A stretch of DNA of 64,000 nt, from NCBI GenBank assembly GCA_963678675.1, contig OY783193.1, positions 32,712,430 through 32,776,429 on the forward strand, given 5' to 3'. Positions within the stretch are counted from its first letter, which is position 1. Each line of letters begins with the position of its first letter. The DNA comes from Xiphydria camelus (Eukaryota; Arthropoda; Insecta; Hymenoptera; Xiphydriidae). Below are positions 32,354-44,465 of the stretch, one piece after another. The translations under genes and the position numbers were made by a program. The notes below the pieces were generated by a model, which ran no database searches, was not told the DNA's origin, and was given only the letters and a program-made list of their open reading frames with translations.

Positions 32354-32570
32354 TGAAGAGTCGGTGGCGCAATTGGTAGAATGCGAGCATTCCCAGTCTC
32401 GAAGCATCTCATCTAAGGAACGCAGGTTCAAATCCCGGTGTGGGCCCCGCGACATTGCACTTTCTCGTCGCGGGATCACCTGAGCTCCACACACCTCCGG
32501 ATTTCTAGCCAAACCTGGGGATGGTGCGTAAATGCATTTCCCCTTCTATAAAAAAAAAAAAAAAAAAAAA
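32354..32570 (+). mobile_element. tRNA-derived SINE with LINE-like tail
   Basis: The head is tRNA-like: A-box GTGGCGCAATTGGTAGAATG and B-box GGTTCAAATCCC about 45 bases apart. The body holds a GCGAC...GTCGCGGG pairing and the tail ends TGCATTTCCCCTTCTATA plus poly-A (about 22 A). From the GCGAC block to the tail it matches the minus strand of 5943-6065, which has no tRNA head. The shared 3' end would let the LINE machinery copy the SINE. Confidence 0.82.
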
Positions 32571-32671
32571 TCGAATCCCGGAAGGGTTGGAAAAAAAACC
32601 GACACCCCAGTAGGCGGGTTGGCAGGCGGCAGGATAGGCGTGCGCGCCCCCTTTTTGCAAAATCCTACTTT

Positions 32672-32870
32672 CAATTTAGCAATACGGTATAGCTGACACA
32701 GCTATACTGCTTGTCTAAACGAACCAAAATTCCCGCGCAATTTAGCAATACGGTATAGCTGACACAGCTATACTGCTTGTCTAGATGAACCAGAATTTCC
32801 GTGCAATTTAGCGATACGGTACAGCTTACGTAGGCATACTGCACGTCTAAATCAATCAGAATAAATAACT
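32672..32870. repeat. 66-bp tandem repeat, about 3 copies
   Basis: Units begin CAATTTAGC(A/G)ATACGGTA at 32672, 32738 and about 32804, each with GCTATACTGC or a variant. The third copy is the most diverged. Inside the MITE 31725-33049. Confidence 0.75.
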
Positions 32871-33446
32871 GGCTCAACAGTACAGCGCAGCTTGACACAA
32901 ACATCACGATATTGTTACTTTAAACATATTAGCTTAGCCATACTCGGCTGGCTGTCTTAAGAAAACTTCTGGCTGTGGCCACGGTGGCTAGAAATTCTGG
33001 TTGGTTCAGCCAGAATTATTGCTCAATTCCCTGAAAATTTTTTTCAGTGTAGGAATAAACATGAAATGTCATAAATCTCAAACACTGACATACATTAAAT
33101 TGGAGCTTCTATTCTTAACGCATGGGGAAAAAAATGAAAAAGAAAGATTGTTGGTCTTACCATAGACTCACAGAGTTTCTGGTGGACGATGCATTGGACT
33201 GGTCGAACCGCGAAAAAACGAAACATGCACAACTCACAAGTAATAACTGAACTGTACCGCGCCCTCGAGTCAGACTTCTTATATACTATCTCACGCATAC
33301 GTCCAAAAAGTGTTGTCGGGAAAAAGTCTAACGGGGGCCTTTCCGAATGGTCAGTTTGGCGTGGCGACTCTGAAAAATATCTAGGGGTGATGGAGGGGCC
33401 TTCCTGATTGGTCAGAGTTTGGCGTGTAGTGCAGGCGTTGGAGGTA

Positions 33447-34299
33447 GGGGACACCGGGACAGATTCGCCCACCTAAATTTATTTATCAAATTCAGGTTCA
33501 CAATTACTGTTGAAAAAAGAACATATATTTTCGGATCCATTTTTCACTTCCCTTGTTTTCTTAATATCATCCTTCTTCGTCGGTAAGGCCACTCCCAAAA
33601 GGTTTTTTGCTGATTGTATTTGTTTTGCTCTTTCTTTGATTTCTTTTTCTTTTCTTTTCTTCTGTTTTTCATCGTGGAGCATTTGAACTTCATTTTTCTC
33701 TGGAGAATTGGTAAAGATTCCTCATTTTTCTTTGCTTCTTGCCTTGCGGGTAACTTTTATACAAAAATGCAATAGCTTTGTTTTTCGAGGTAATTGGGAC
33801 ATTTACCTTATGCACAAGAAGGCATGAAAATGGTTTTTAATAGAATTTTTCATAATAAATGTGTAGAAAAAACCGTTGCTTATTTGCCAGTGAAATTTCA
33901 CGTGGGCGAAACTGCCTCATTCTGAATTTGATGGTAAAAATACGAACCACAAGAAGTGGATGCAATATAACGTGAAATTGATAAGAGGAAACGTGATTAG
34001 ATCGTATTCACTGTCCTGAGCAGATGATAATATATATTGAAACCACGGAACGTTGTTTCTAGCAAGTAAATCAGATGTCAATGATAATAATGTACTGTTG
34101 TGGTTATGAAAGGTATCAAAATATATTTGACAGCACAATTCGTTCAAAATACATAGAAATGAAGCGACTTTTCATTAACGTTACTTTGGTTAGCAGCGCA
34201 AACTAATGACGAGTTTGAAAATCAGATTTAAAATCTCGTTCTATGAATAAACAACGGTGGGCGAATGTGCCGCGTGGGCGAATCTGCCCCGGTCTCCCC
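33447..34299 (-). mobile_element. Decayed DNA element with pogo-like coding remnant
   Basis: Ends GGGGACACCGGGACAGATTC and the inverse (GAATCTGCCCCGGTCTCCCC), TA on both sides (33445-33446 and 34300-34301). The left half (33480-33850, minus) has a coding-like remnant: YKSYPQGKKQRK, then a lysine-rich tail KKRKEKEIKERAKQIQ ending FNSNCEPEFDK, resembling the basic C-terminus of pogo/jerky-like transposases. The catalytic part is gone. Confidence 0.6.
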
Positions 34300-34303
34300 T
34301 AGT

Positions 34304-35147
34304 TCAGTATGCGAAATGTGAACACCGAATTCCGCCAATGGATTTCAGTTAAGAACAGGTGAAAGATTAATAATCCGGATCTCTCTCTTGCCGATCCATT
34401 GTTTGGTCCATTTCTTTGTTACCCCCTCTCCTCGTATTTGTCAAGGGAATGGATTGAGGACATGCTATAAAGTCATTGTAATGATTCTTTCAGTTATAAT
34501 TTATAGTATTTTGTAATGAGGAAAGTGATGATGGGTTCTTGAACGAAATAAGAAACAGAAATGAAAGTAATGAAAAACAATTTTTATTAATAACAAAACA
34601 TTATTGCTTATTCGGTTATGAAAAGCTGAAGTGTGACTTACGTCCACGACAAATGACTAAGCCGTCTTTACCAGTCATTAATTCAACCTTGCAAATGTAC
34701 TGCAAGTTGTCGAACAATGTCTTGCAATTGCAAAAAAGTCAGGGTTATTTTGCATCTCTCTATGTACATGTATCAAGAAGGATTGTCTAAATGAATATGA
34801 TTTTGTATTTGCCTACCTTACATATATTTCTATTTAAATTCGTTGTTTTTTAGTATATAATTATTTTATTAATAAAAAATGGTTTTTATTACTTTTATTT
34901 CTGTTTTTTATTTCGTTCAACAACTCATCATCACTTTCATCATTAGAAAATACTATGAATTATAACTGACATAATCATGAAAATGACTGTATAGCATGTG
35001 CTCAATCCATTCCCTTTACAAATAAGAGGAGAGGGGGTAACAAAAAAATAGACCACAAAATTGGACCGGCAAAATTCGGATTATTAATGTTTGACCTATT
35101 CTTCAGTGACATCCATTGGCGGAATTAGGTGCTCACATTTAGCATAC
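34304..35147. mobile_element. Long-arm foldback MITE
   Basis: Inverted arms of about 290 bases (34304-34593 with 34865-35147), sharing CCGCCAATGGAT, TTGTTACCCCCTCTCCTC and GGGAATGGATTGAG. The right edge directly abuts the TTA at the left end of Harbinger H2. No coding capacity. Confidence 0.72.
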
Positions 35148-35461
35148 TTAGAGCTCTTTCACACGATCCGTTTTTTTAACGGACGGTGAACTAACGGAAC
35201 GGTGAATCTACCGGATATTGTAGAAACACATTGAGTTGCATTGGAGCGTTCACACGTATCGACGTCCGTTAAAAAAACGGTCCGGTACCGTCGCACTACC
35301 GTCGCACTAAGAACCCTTTCACACGATCCGTTTTTCTAACGGACGGTGAAACTAACGGAACGGTGAATCTACCGGATACTGTAGAAACACACTGAGTTGC
35401 ATGGGAGCGTTCACACGTATCGACGTCCGTTAAAAAAACGTTCCGGTACCGTTGCACCAAC

Positions 35462-35986
35462 GGATGGGTTTCTACTTTACCGGAACGGTGAAAACAACGG
35501 ATCCGTTTAGTAGAAACACATGTTCATACTTGTCCGTATTAATTTGTTGTGGTAGGAAATTTATATGCAATTTGCTACAAGTCGTTCAGTGGTGTTGTAG
35601 CTACTGTGAGAATGTTTCCGAAGACGGACATGAATACGACATTCGACGCAGAGACGACATAGTCCAAGATCCCAGACCTACGTCATTTTAGCAAAGCTAA
35701 TATTTTGTGAATAAATAGTGTGATATGTAGTTAAGAACGTATGCGTACTTGCTAGCTTGAAAGCGTGGCCCTTTTACAGGTAACAGGTACAAAAGGTACA
35801 TAAAAACCTTACTCACCTACGTGAAAGTATGATAGCTGGTTTTTATATGTTTTACGCAATATTGTAAAAAACCAACTTTCATTATTGTCAGACACTTTCC
35901 GTTGGCTCTAACTTCCGCCAGACGCGTTAAAGTTCGCTAAAAAATTAGGTAACCTACGTCATAGTAGCAAGCCTAAATTTCAGATA
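35462..35986. other. H2 left non-coding region
   Basis: Short open frame to 35691 ending ENVSEDGHEYDIRRRDD could be an old exon, but no domain is recognised. The rest is unassigned. Confidence 0.3.
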
Positions 35987-36063
35987 TGGGGCATTCTGTA
36001 TCAAGAGAGCCACTTTTTTTCATGAGGGTCTGAAAAAAATCTGATTTTTATTAACATAGTCAT

Positions 36064-39000
36064 CATCATCATAAAGTTATCAGTCCTAAGACTGGTTTGA
36101 TACCATTCTCCATCTTTTCCTGTCCTCCGCTAGTCTTTTCATTTCCCTGTATTTCGAACAACCTACGTCCTTAATGATTTGCGAAATGTAGTCTAACCGC
36201 GGCCTACCTACCTCTCTCTTTTTTCCCGTTTCTGCTTCTAAGATGTCTCTTAGCAGTCCCTCATGTCTCACTATATGGCCTATCAGCTGATCCCTTCTTT
36301 TCTTTATATTTTTCCAGAGCCGCCGGTTTTCCTCTATTTTCCTCAAGACTTCTTCATTTGTGATTTTCTCGGTCCATTTTACTTTTAGCATTCTTCTATA
36401 GCACCACAATTCGAAGCTGTCTAATTTTTTCCTTTCTACCATTCCTATCGTCCAAGATTCGCACCCATACAAAGCTGTACTCCACACGTATGTTTTGAGA
36501 AATTTTTTCCTACTCTCTAGGCTGACGTTTTTTGAGCATAGTAGCTTCTTTTTCAGATTAAAAGCCTGTTTTCCCTGCGCTATTCTTTGTTTGACGTCTT
36601 TTAGGCTCTTTCCATCTGTCGTTATTTGGCTACCTAGATAGCAAAACTGCTGTACTTCTTCTACGCTTTCGTCGCCTATATTTATTCTAGTTTTACTCTT
36701 ACGTTTTTTCTTACTACATACCAGAATTTTTGTCTTTTTCTTATTAATTTTCATATTGTAGTTCTCTATTAGGATGTTTTCCATTTCGTTAAGCGCCTTT
36801 TCTAGTTCTTCTTTGTTCGATGCTAGTAGCGCTATATCGTCGGCGAACCGAAGCATGCTCACTGTTTGCCCTTGTTTAATGCCTGAAGTTGAGTTTTCTT
36901 TTAATTCGTTCATCGCTTCCTCTATGTATAAGTTAAAGATTAGAGGCGACAGTGTGCATCCTTGTCGTACTCCTTTTCTAATTTTCGCTTCTCTCACTTC
37001 TTCTTCTACTCCTATCACTGCTACTTGGTTTTCATATAAATTATGTATGATTCTTCTTTCTCTGTACTTTATTCCTACTCTTTTCAGTATTTCGAACATT
37101 TTTTGCCACTGAACATTGTCGAATGCTTTCTCTAGGTCTATGAATCCTATATATAGTGTTTCGTCTTTTTCTAATGTTTTCTCTGCAATTAGTCTTAGCG
37201 CTATTATCGCTTCCCTCGTTCCTCTGTTCCTTCTAAATCCGAACTGGTCTTCTGCTAATACTTCCTCGGCTCTCCGTTCCATTCTCCTTTGTATAATTTT
37301 TGTTAAGATTTTTGATGCGTGCGGTATCAAGCTGATTGTACGAAAATTTTCGCATCTATCCGCGCCTACTTTTTTTGGAAGGGTAACTATTATACTTTTC
37401 TTGAAATCTTTTGGCATTTTTCCTGTTTCGTACATATGACTCACGAGTTTAAATAGCCTACTTATCGCTTCTTCCCCTGCAAACTTTAAAATTTCTGCCT
37501 GTATTCCATCTATCCCGGGTGCTTTATTGTTTTTCAATTCCTTAAGTGCTATCTCAAATTCCGACTTAATAATAGGATCCCCGAGTTCGTTTTCATCTAC
37601 GCTATTTTCTTCTTCCAATATGTTACTTAGTTCTTCTCCATTGTATAGTTTTTCTAAATATTCTTTCCATCTATCGGCCTTTTCTGCGTTTTCTAACAAC
37701 ATGTTTCCGTTTTCATTTCTAATATTTCTACTTTTCGGTTTGTATTCTTGAAAATTTCTTTTTATTAGTCTGAAAGCTGCATCGGTCCTACCTAATTTAA
37801 TTTTCTTTTCAACTTCTTCGCATCTTTCTTCTATCCATTCTTCCTTAGCTCTCCTAGATTTTCTAATTATCTCCCATTTCAGGGATTTGTATTTTCTCTG
37901 TCCGTTTTCATCTACCCTAGACTTATACTTTCGTCTCTCCTCTATCAACTCTAAAATTTCTCTCGTTATCCACGGATTTCTACTCTCATTTTCTTTGATA
38001 CCTAGTACTTCTTCTGCTGCATTTTCTAAACTTGTTTTAATATGATTCCAATTTTCTTCTGTGTTCGCTTTGCTATTATTGGCTACATCCCCCCCCTTAC
38101 GATTTAAATGTTTCTCAACTTTACTCTGGAATTCTTTTTCTACTTTATCGTTCTTGAGTTTACTGATATCCCACTTTTTGCGGGCGTTATTTTTTTTCTT
38201 AAGTCTTTTAAATTTTAACTGACATTTCATCATTACTAAATTATGATCGCTGTCTATATCTGCATCTGGGTAGCTCCTACAGTCTTTTACCTGGTTTCTG
38301 AACCTTTGTTTGACTAATATATAATCTATTTGATATCTACCATTGTCCCCCGGCATTTTCCAGGTATACACTCTTCTTTTATGGTGCTCGAATAAGGTAT
38401 TGGAAATCACTAATTGATGTTTATCGCAGAATTCGACTAATCTTGAACCTCTTTCGTTCCTAATTCCCAAGCTATAATTTCCTGTTATTTGTTCTTCCTT
38501 CCTTTCCCCTACTACCGCATTCCAGTCGCCCGTTATTATTAAGTTTTCGTCTCCTTTCACGTATTCTATTGTCTCTTCTATGTCATTATATACCTGTTCT
38601 ATTTCCTCGTCATCGTGGCTCGAAGTGGGCATGTATACCTGAATTATTGTTGTGTTTGTTGGTTTCGACCTAATTTTTACCATAACAATCCTATCGCTGA
38701 CCTGTAAGTAGCTTTCTACTCTTTGTCCTAACTTCCTGTTCATCACGAATCCTACTCCTGCGTTACCCGTCTCTGATCCCTTATAGATAATTCTGTAGTC
38801 CCCGCTCCAAAAATCTCCTTCCTTTGGCCATCGCATTTCGCTTATTCCTACTATATCTAACTCTAATCTATTCATTTCTACTTTGAGATTTTCTAATTTC
38901 CCCGCCTGCCTAAGACTCCTAATATTCCATGCTCCGACCCGTAGAATGCCGGGTTTTCCCCGTCCTGACTTGGTTTTTCCCCAATTGCACTTTGAGTTCT

Positions 39001-39510
39001 CCCTAATTGCACTTCGCCTATTGCACCTCCCTTTATTGCACTTAGTTTTTGTGACATCCCCCGGGGTAGTCCCCACCCGGAGATCCGATTGGGGGACTAT
39101 TTTACCTCCGGAATATTTTACTCCGGAGGACGCCATCATATTTGTTAAAGATTTGGAATGGTATATTCCTGGGAATTATAATGTGGTGGTTTCCCTTTGC
39201 CTTCCACATCGCAGTTAAGAGGGGGTGTCATGCTACCATACCGATCTCCTTGATCTCTGCTAACATGACTACTGAAAGAGCTGCTGCCCTCTATCAGGGG
39301 ATTCGTCTTCGTCTGGTTTCTCGCTAAGGACCCCTCCAATATGGTTGTACCTATGGTCCGGCTCCCTAGGTCCTCAAAACACGCAAGCCAACCCACCCGT
39401 TCCGGTTACTCCCAAGACTCATACATAGATTGACTTTAATTCATCAACTTGTATGAAATTGTCCCTGAAAGCGTTCCAGAACTGCGTCAAGGTGCGAATC
39501 CATAGGATAG
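36064..39510 (-). mobile_element. RTE-type non-LTR retrotransposon
   Basis: Inserted in minus orientation with a GTCAT direct duplication (36059-36063 and 39511-39515). The 3' end is short and ends in an ATGATGATGATG-like simple repeat rather than poly-A, as is usual for RTE elements. About 370 bases of 5' leader precede the single ORF. Appears full or nearly full length. Confidence 0.85.
36086..39139 (-). CDS. RTE-type endonuclease/reverse transcriptase polyprotein, intact
   Basis: A single 1017-residue frame with no stop. It would nick target DNA and reverse-transcribe the element's RNA there. An APE-type endonuclease occupies roughly residues 65-300 (RVGAWNIRSLRQAG, VGISEMRWP, IITGDWNAVVGE, DIDSDHNLVMM). 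A reverse transcriptase follows at about 490-800 (NNKAPGIDGIQAEIL, GFIDLEKAFDNVQW, GVRQGCTLSPLIFNLY and the catalytic FADDIALLAS). The C-terminal part has CYLGSQITTDG, YGCESWTI and GRPRLDYIS, as in RTE-like proteins. The start at 39139 (MMASS) is the first ATG. No RNase H is seen, which is normal for RTE. Intact reading frame, short 3' end and target duplication suggest recent insertion. Confidence 0.92.
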   Translation of the reverse strand: MMASSGVKYSGGKIVPQSDLRVGTTPGDVTKTKCNKGRCNRRSAIRENSKCNWGKTKSGRGKPGILRVGAWNIRSLRQAGKLENLKVEMNRLELDIVGISEMRWPKEGDFWSGDYRIIYKGSETGNAGVGFVMNRKLGQRVESYLQVSDRIVMVKIRSKPTNTTIIQVYMPTSSHDDEEIEQVYNDIEETIEYVKGDENLIITGDWNAVVGERKEEQITGNYSLGIRNERGSRLVEFCDKHQLVISNTLFEHHKRRVYTWKMPGDNGRYQIDYILVKQRFRNQVKDCRSYPDADIDSDHNLVMMKCQLKFKRLKKKNNARKKWDISKLKNDKVEKEFQSKVEKHLNRKGGDVANNSKANTEENWNHIKTSLENAAEEVLGIKENESRNPWITREILELIEERRKYKSRVDENGQRKYKSLKWEIIRKSRRAKEEWIEERCEEVEKKIKLGRTDAAFRLIKRNFQEYKPKSRNIRNENGNMLLENAEKADRWKEYLEKLYNGEELSNILEEENSVDENELGDPIIKSEFEIALKELKNNKAPGIDGIQAEILKFAGEEAISRLFKLVSHMYETGKMPKDFKKSIIVTLPKKVGADRCENFRTISLIPHASKILTKIIQRRMERRAEEVLAEDQFGFRRNRGTREAIIALRLIAEKTLEKDETLYIGFIDLEKAFDNVQWQKMFEILKRVGIKYRERRIIHNLYENQVAVIGVEEEVREAKIRKGVRQGCTLSPLIFNLYIEEAMNELKENSTSGIKQGQTVSMLRFADDIALLASNKEELEKALNEMENILIENYNMKINKKKTKILVCSKKKRKSKTRINIGDESVEEVQQFCYLGSQITTDGKSLKDVKQRIAQGKQAFNLKKKLLCSKNVSLESRKKFLKTYVWSTALYGCESWTIGMVERKKLDSFELWCYRRMLKVKWTEKITNEEVLRKIEENRRLWKNIKKRRDQLIGHIVRHEGLLRDILEAETGKKREVGRPRLDYISQIIKDVGCSKYREMKRLAEDRKRWRMVSNQS

Positions 39511-40364
39511 GTCATACTCGATGAAAAACATTACCTGCATTTTTTTAGATTTTTTTTTCACGCGCCGTTAATGGTATACGTTGATTTGAAAAATAAATTT
39601 TAACTTTAAAGTTTCAAGCGTATTAATAGTGGCATAAATAACTTTTTATACATGAAAATTTTTGTTTTTTTTCTCCATGTTTAAAAAAAATGTCAAAATT
39701 TTAAAGCTACAATGACAGGCGTTTTTTTTTATAAAAAAGTGAAGAAAACACCAGAAAATATTTATTTCGCCAATGCGACAGTCTCAATTTCTATTACAAC
39801 AATTCAGTACATTTGAAATCAATAAAAACTGTGTAGAAAATAATTCGGTAGTGGGAGGGCCATTTCTTCATGAAGAAAAAAATTCTTTTTCAGTTTTTTT
39901 TCTTAAAAATTCTTTTAACAATCGGGAAATTGTTAAGGGAGGAAACGTAAAAAAATTTGTTTCTTCATGAAGAAATGGCCCTCCTACTACCACATTTCTT
40001 TCTACACAGTTTTTATTAATATCAAATATACTGCATTTTTTTAAGACCAATCGAGACTGTCACATTGGCGAAATAAATATTTTCTGGTTTTTTTCACTTT
40101 TTTGTAAAAAATGCCTGTCATTGTCACTTAAAAATGTTGATATATTTTTTTTGAAACATGGAGAAAAAAACAAAAGTTAGCATGTATAGCTTGAAACTGT
40201 AGTTAAAATTTTTTTTCAAATCGACGTATACGATTAACGGCGCGTGAAAACAATCTAAAAAAATGCAGGTAATGTTTTTCCATCAAATATGACTGTGTAA
40301 ATAAAAAACCGATTTTTTTAGACCCTCATGAAAATAAGTGGCTGTCTTGACACAAAATGCCCCA

Positions 40365-41765
40365 TATGCTACTTGGGTACTATATGTTACTATTTGAAGA
40401 CCTATTGTAAGTAGCAAGACCAATCCGAAGGGCCAAACATCCCCCCAGACACGATACAATTTCCGCTATGAGTGTGAGCGCGAGGGCATTATTCTTACGA
40501 ACGAGTGCGAGTGAGATGTACTCGACGCATGGATCTCTCTTTCTTATTGCATGGACTACTCTGTGTATATTAAGGTATTCCTCTCCAAAACCACTTTTCT
40601 GTAAAATTTGAAATTTTGGTCAAATATCTATTGATATTGAGATGTTCTGCACCTCCTCCAATTTTTTCAAATTTTTTGGTACATGTAGTTTAATTGTTAT
40701 TAAAATTTTTAAGACACTTTTATACGTGTTCCTTATTTCCAAGCTGTTCAACTGCCGACACATTTCATCTTTTTATGGAAAACTGTTCTGTAAATATTTT
40801 TTGTGATTATAATTGGTTCGATGGTGATCAATTACCAAGTTTTGTCAGTGAATCAATTCAAAATGAACCAGGTATTTTATTTTCACTTTAAATTATTATC
40901 ATGTATTTGTAGCTATCCGCAATCTCATTAATTTACTTGTGTTTAAATAGGAATTGAATAATGATGCAGACAATGGTGATGATAAATTAAATATACAATT
41001 TGAGGATAGCATGGATGACAAAATACAAATCTTTGACGATGATGACAACGAAGATTAAGAGTCGATAATATGTATAATTAATAATTATAAATGACATTTT
41101 TCAGTAATATTTTTTTACATTTTAATGCATGTATCTTTGATAGTTATAAGAAACAAATATCAGCACATCATCATTTCATTGAATTTATTGTTATTGAAAA
41201 ACATTAATTTTCATAAATATACACAGTAAAAAATGTTCATCCTTGCATAAAAAAATTGCGTGTTAGAATTTAAATTAAACAATTGTTTCGTTTTCACGTG
41301 TTAATGAAACACGATAAAATATAAATCTGTAACAATTCATAGTTTCATCGCCGAGAATTTTAACACAGCTTGGTATTACTTTTCTCATATATCTGTATCT
41401 CTTTTCTGCACACCATATATATATGTCGGCCACATAAATACCGAGCTCGAGTGGTAAGCGCATGTCGAGCATTTTTCCCTATCGATGCCGAGAGTTGGGC
41501 ATGCAAACCGCGAGGCTCCTTCAAGAGGGTTGACTGATGCTAACCAAACCAACCCAAAAATCGTGGAAATGGAATGAGACAGGGATCGTGGGACGCAGGA
41601 TAACGAGCCCGGAGCAGGCATTCTGTTCAGAGCAGGCATAGAGGCGTCATTCGCGATTTAGAGTTTTCCCGAGATTTGTTATTTTTTAAAAATACTACGA
41701 GAATATAGTCGTTGTGTTACGACTAAAGTGCGTATAATTATTTCATCGCTACACTACGTTGTGAA
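40365..41765 (+). other. H2 region upstream of MADF, with an unrecognised gene fragment
   Basis: A coding-like fragment at about 40730-41058 (+): NWFDGDQLPSFVSESIQN, a GT-AG intron (40871-40950), then an acidic tail ending KIQIFDDDDNED and a stop. It looks like the C-terminus of a TE or host gene that I cannot name. The rest of the stretch, including 41385-41640, shows nothing I can support. Confidence 0.35.
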
Positions 41766-43731
41766 ATGGAGCAAGAGATCGATGTAGAGATCTTGATTAC
41801 ACTAATTGAAGAGCGTCCAGTATTGTGGGATAAAACGCTAGATACTTATAAGGATAGGACCAAAACCAGAGCAGCATGGAAGGAGGTTTGCTGCGCTTTG
41901 AAAAAGGATTTCGAAAACTGCAATGACGCAGAAAAAAACGAATTTGGTAAGTTTCTAACATGTTATATTTATATTTGGTATACATTAAATTTTCGACAAT
42001 TGCCAAGGTACAGAACCTGCTTCGCTTTGAAATAGTCAGCAAATTGATGTCGAACTTCGTTTGCCGATCGTCCACCACGCACTCCATGTCCATTTTGTTC
42101 AATATCTTCAAATCCAACCACTTCTAATAAATCCTCGAAAGTGTAACCATCCTTCTGCCTTACAAAATTGTGCAGTATACAAGCTGCCTTAACAATGGAA
42201 ATAGCAAATTCTTGCGAAACGTTTAAAGGGCGGTGAAAAATGCGCCATTTATTTGACAAAATTCCAAACGCACACTCAACATAACGTCGCGCACGGCTCA
42301 GTCGATAATTAAAAATTTTTTTTGAACCGAAAGATGATTTCCACCAAATGGTCGGAGTACATGACTCGTTAGTGCAAATGCTTCGTCGGCTATGAATACA
42401 TACGGTAAAGGCCTATTCGTCCCAGCCGGGCATGCAGCTGTGGGAATTTTTAATGCGTTTTGCTCTAATAGATTCCAAAACGAAGTTTGTTTAAAAATTG
42501 TAGAGTCACAATCTTTTCCGTATGATCCGATATCAACAAATACAAATCGGTAATCACTGTCTGCTATTGCCAGAAGAACAATCGAAAAATAATCTTTGTA
42601 ATTGAAAAACATGGATCCACTGTCTTCTGGTTTTATTATACGGATATGTTTCCCGTCCGCTGCTCCTAAGCAATTGGGAAAATCCGCCTTGTGTTCAAAT
42701 TTTTCTGCAATGGCTTTCCATTGATCCTCATCAGGCAGCGCCATAAATTCTTCTTGCAGACAGTCCCATAAACTGCAGCAAACGTGCTGTATAATATTAC
42801 TCACGGTCGATATTCCTAATCGGTAGGTGTAATGGAGATCGGGTAACGAACATCCGCTAGCCAAGTACCTGAAAGAAAATTTGACAATAAATTCTGAGAT
42901 ATTTTCACAACATTTATGCATTTTTTAAGTCACTGTCGTTTTCAGGAAAATCAATCATAACGAAGTGGACCAATGCCCGGGACAATTTTTTGAGAAGCTT
43001 CAAGAAAATGAAGGAGCAGAAAACATCTGGCGCTGCCGCAAAAACGGGCCGAAAATACATCTTTTTCGACCAACTGTTATTTTTAAAAAAAATTTATGAG
43101 CCAAATAAAACCTCGTCAAGTTTGGACTCCATTGTAACACCCGAAACAGCGACACCGATTGAGAATGAGGAACGAGGTAACGGTCAACAGTCTCCGGTTT
43201 CCATTCTCCAGTCTCCCTCAAATTCTCAACCTGCATCCAAGCCAGTACTTCAAAATACCAGGAGGAAACATAAAATTGATGACTTTGAGAGGAAAATGAT
43301 ACATTCTCGAACAACCAACAAAAAAAGACGACAGAAATCCTCATATGAGCTTCTTTGCCAGCATCTTGCCCTCGTTGGAAACGTTTAATGATGACGAAAC
43401 CTTAGAATTTAAAATGGATGTTCTGAATTTGATCAAAACCATCAAGAACAAATGTACAAGACTCATGCCCACTACTCACACTTCCATCGAGCCATATCGC
43501 CATTATCAACCAGTTTCCTACATACAACCGCAACCGAACGTGTTAACGTCACAATATTCTTCATTTGAAGTCTCGCGTCAACAGCCATCATCTTTACAAC
43601 AAAATTCATCCACTTCGTCAAGACCGAATACACAAATTCAGTACACAACCATTTCAGAAACACAAGTTACATCTCCCCTTTCCGTACAATCTCTTCACAA
43701 TGAATATGAGCTTGACTTTGCTCAACTTTAG
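41766..43731 (+). pseudogene. H2 MADF-BESS gene, two exons, one frameshift
   Basis: Likely partner DNA-binding protein of the H2 transposase. Exon 1 (41766-41946) starts MEQEIDVEILITLIEERPVL and holds the first MADF helices; the donor is GTAAGT. Exon 2 (42946-43731, acceptor TTTTCAG) continues the domain (KWTNARDNFLRSFKKMKEQK), has a basic linker (NTRRKHKIDDFERK) and ends with a BESS motif (MSFFASILPSLETFNDDETL), followed by a glutamine/serine-rich tail. The frame changes once between about 43300 and 43345, apparently by a one-base gain. The intron contains transposase exon 2 of the opposite strand. Confidence 0.82.
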
Positions 43732-43835
43732 ATAGATATATAGGGCCGTATGTTTGTGTACTATTTTGTTTAATACTACATCTAATGTTTGTGTAATCTT
43801 TTGTTAAATACTACTACTATTATATATGTATAGTA

Positions 43836-44465
43836 GACTGATTCAAAAAAAAAGCTTTACTAATTAATTCTTTTGGCGTGCACTTAAAACTTTAGTATTT
43901 CATGTTACTTTGAATATGTCACCGGGTGCACATTCTCACTCAATATTTAGGGGTGTCTCAATCGCTTTTTCTGATTTCCATTTGAATAACACTGTGAAAT
44001 AGTTGAATCCTTGGTTTCATGCTAATTCCTTCTATGGTAAAAAAATTTCCCCGAGAAAGATTTGAAACATTGAGAGTTTGAAGTGTAATTGATGTAAAGA
44101 AATATCATTTTTCATTATTACATAGAATTCAGTGATAATTATAGAGGAATCAATTGCACAATTTATTCCCCCATAATTATCATTTAATTCTATTACATAA
44201 TTAAAAATAATATTTCTTTACGTCAATTACACCTAAAACTCTCAATGTTTCTCATTTTTCACGGGAAATTTTTTTACCGTAGAAGGAATTACCACTATAC
44301 CAATGATTCAACAATTTCACCGTGTTATTCAAATGGAAATCAAAAAGCGATTGAGAATATTGAGTGAGAATATGCACCCGGCGGCATATTCAAAATTACA
44401 TTAAATACTAACGTTTTAAGTGCCCGCCAAGAGAATTAATGAAAAAAGTTTTTTATGGATCAGTC
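43836..44465. mobile_element. Foldback MITE in H2 transposase intron
   Basis: 630 bp, ends GACTGATTCAAAAAAAAAGC and the near inverse (GGATCAGTC), TA on both sides (43834-43835, 44466-44467). Arms of about 300 bases pair along most of the length (AATCGCTTTTTCTGATTTCC with its inverse). Non-coding. Confidence 0.8.

Larger units (their letters stand above)
31725..33049. mobile_element. MITE with CACTGAAAAAAAT ends, carrying a SINE and a hairpin MITE
   Basis: 1325 bp, ends CACTGAAAAAAATC and the inverse, flanked by TA (31723-31724 and 33050-33051). Inner arm matches include TTCTGGCTGA and TTTCTAGCC. Inside are a hairpin element (32080-32240), a SINE (32354-32570) and three copies of a 66-bp tandem repeat (from 32672). 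No transposase. Confidence 0.7.
35987..40364. mobile_element. Foldback element hosting the RTE retrotransposon
   Basis: Ends TGGGGCATTCTGTATCAAG and the inverse (CTTGACACAAAATGCCCCA), TA on both sides (35985-35986 and 40365-40366). The left arm continues as TCATGAGGGTCTGAAAAAA and is cut by the retrotransposon at 36064. The right side resumes at 39511. A further long hairpin (39770-40060, core GGGCCATTTCTTCATGAAG) lies inside. A related hairpin fragment occurs at 58620-58660. Confidence 0.78.

Noticed and set aside
32672..32907. Minus-strand repeat protein with QYSCVSYTVLLN units
   Set aside because: Direct translation of the 66-bp tandem repeat; no sign of selection as protein.
36774..37751. 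Plus-strand frames inside the RTE element
   Set aside because: Antisense shadows of the reverse transcriptase frame.
41385..41639. Frame on minus strand and a tRNA-like stretch (GAGTGGTAAGCGCATG)
   Set aside because: No B-box at the right distance and no domain in the frame; chance similarity.
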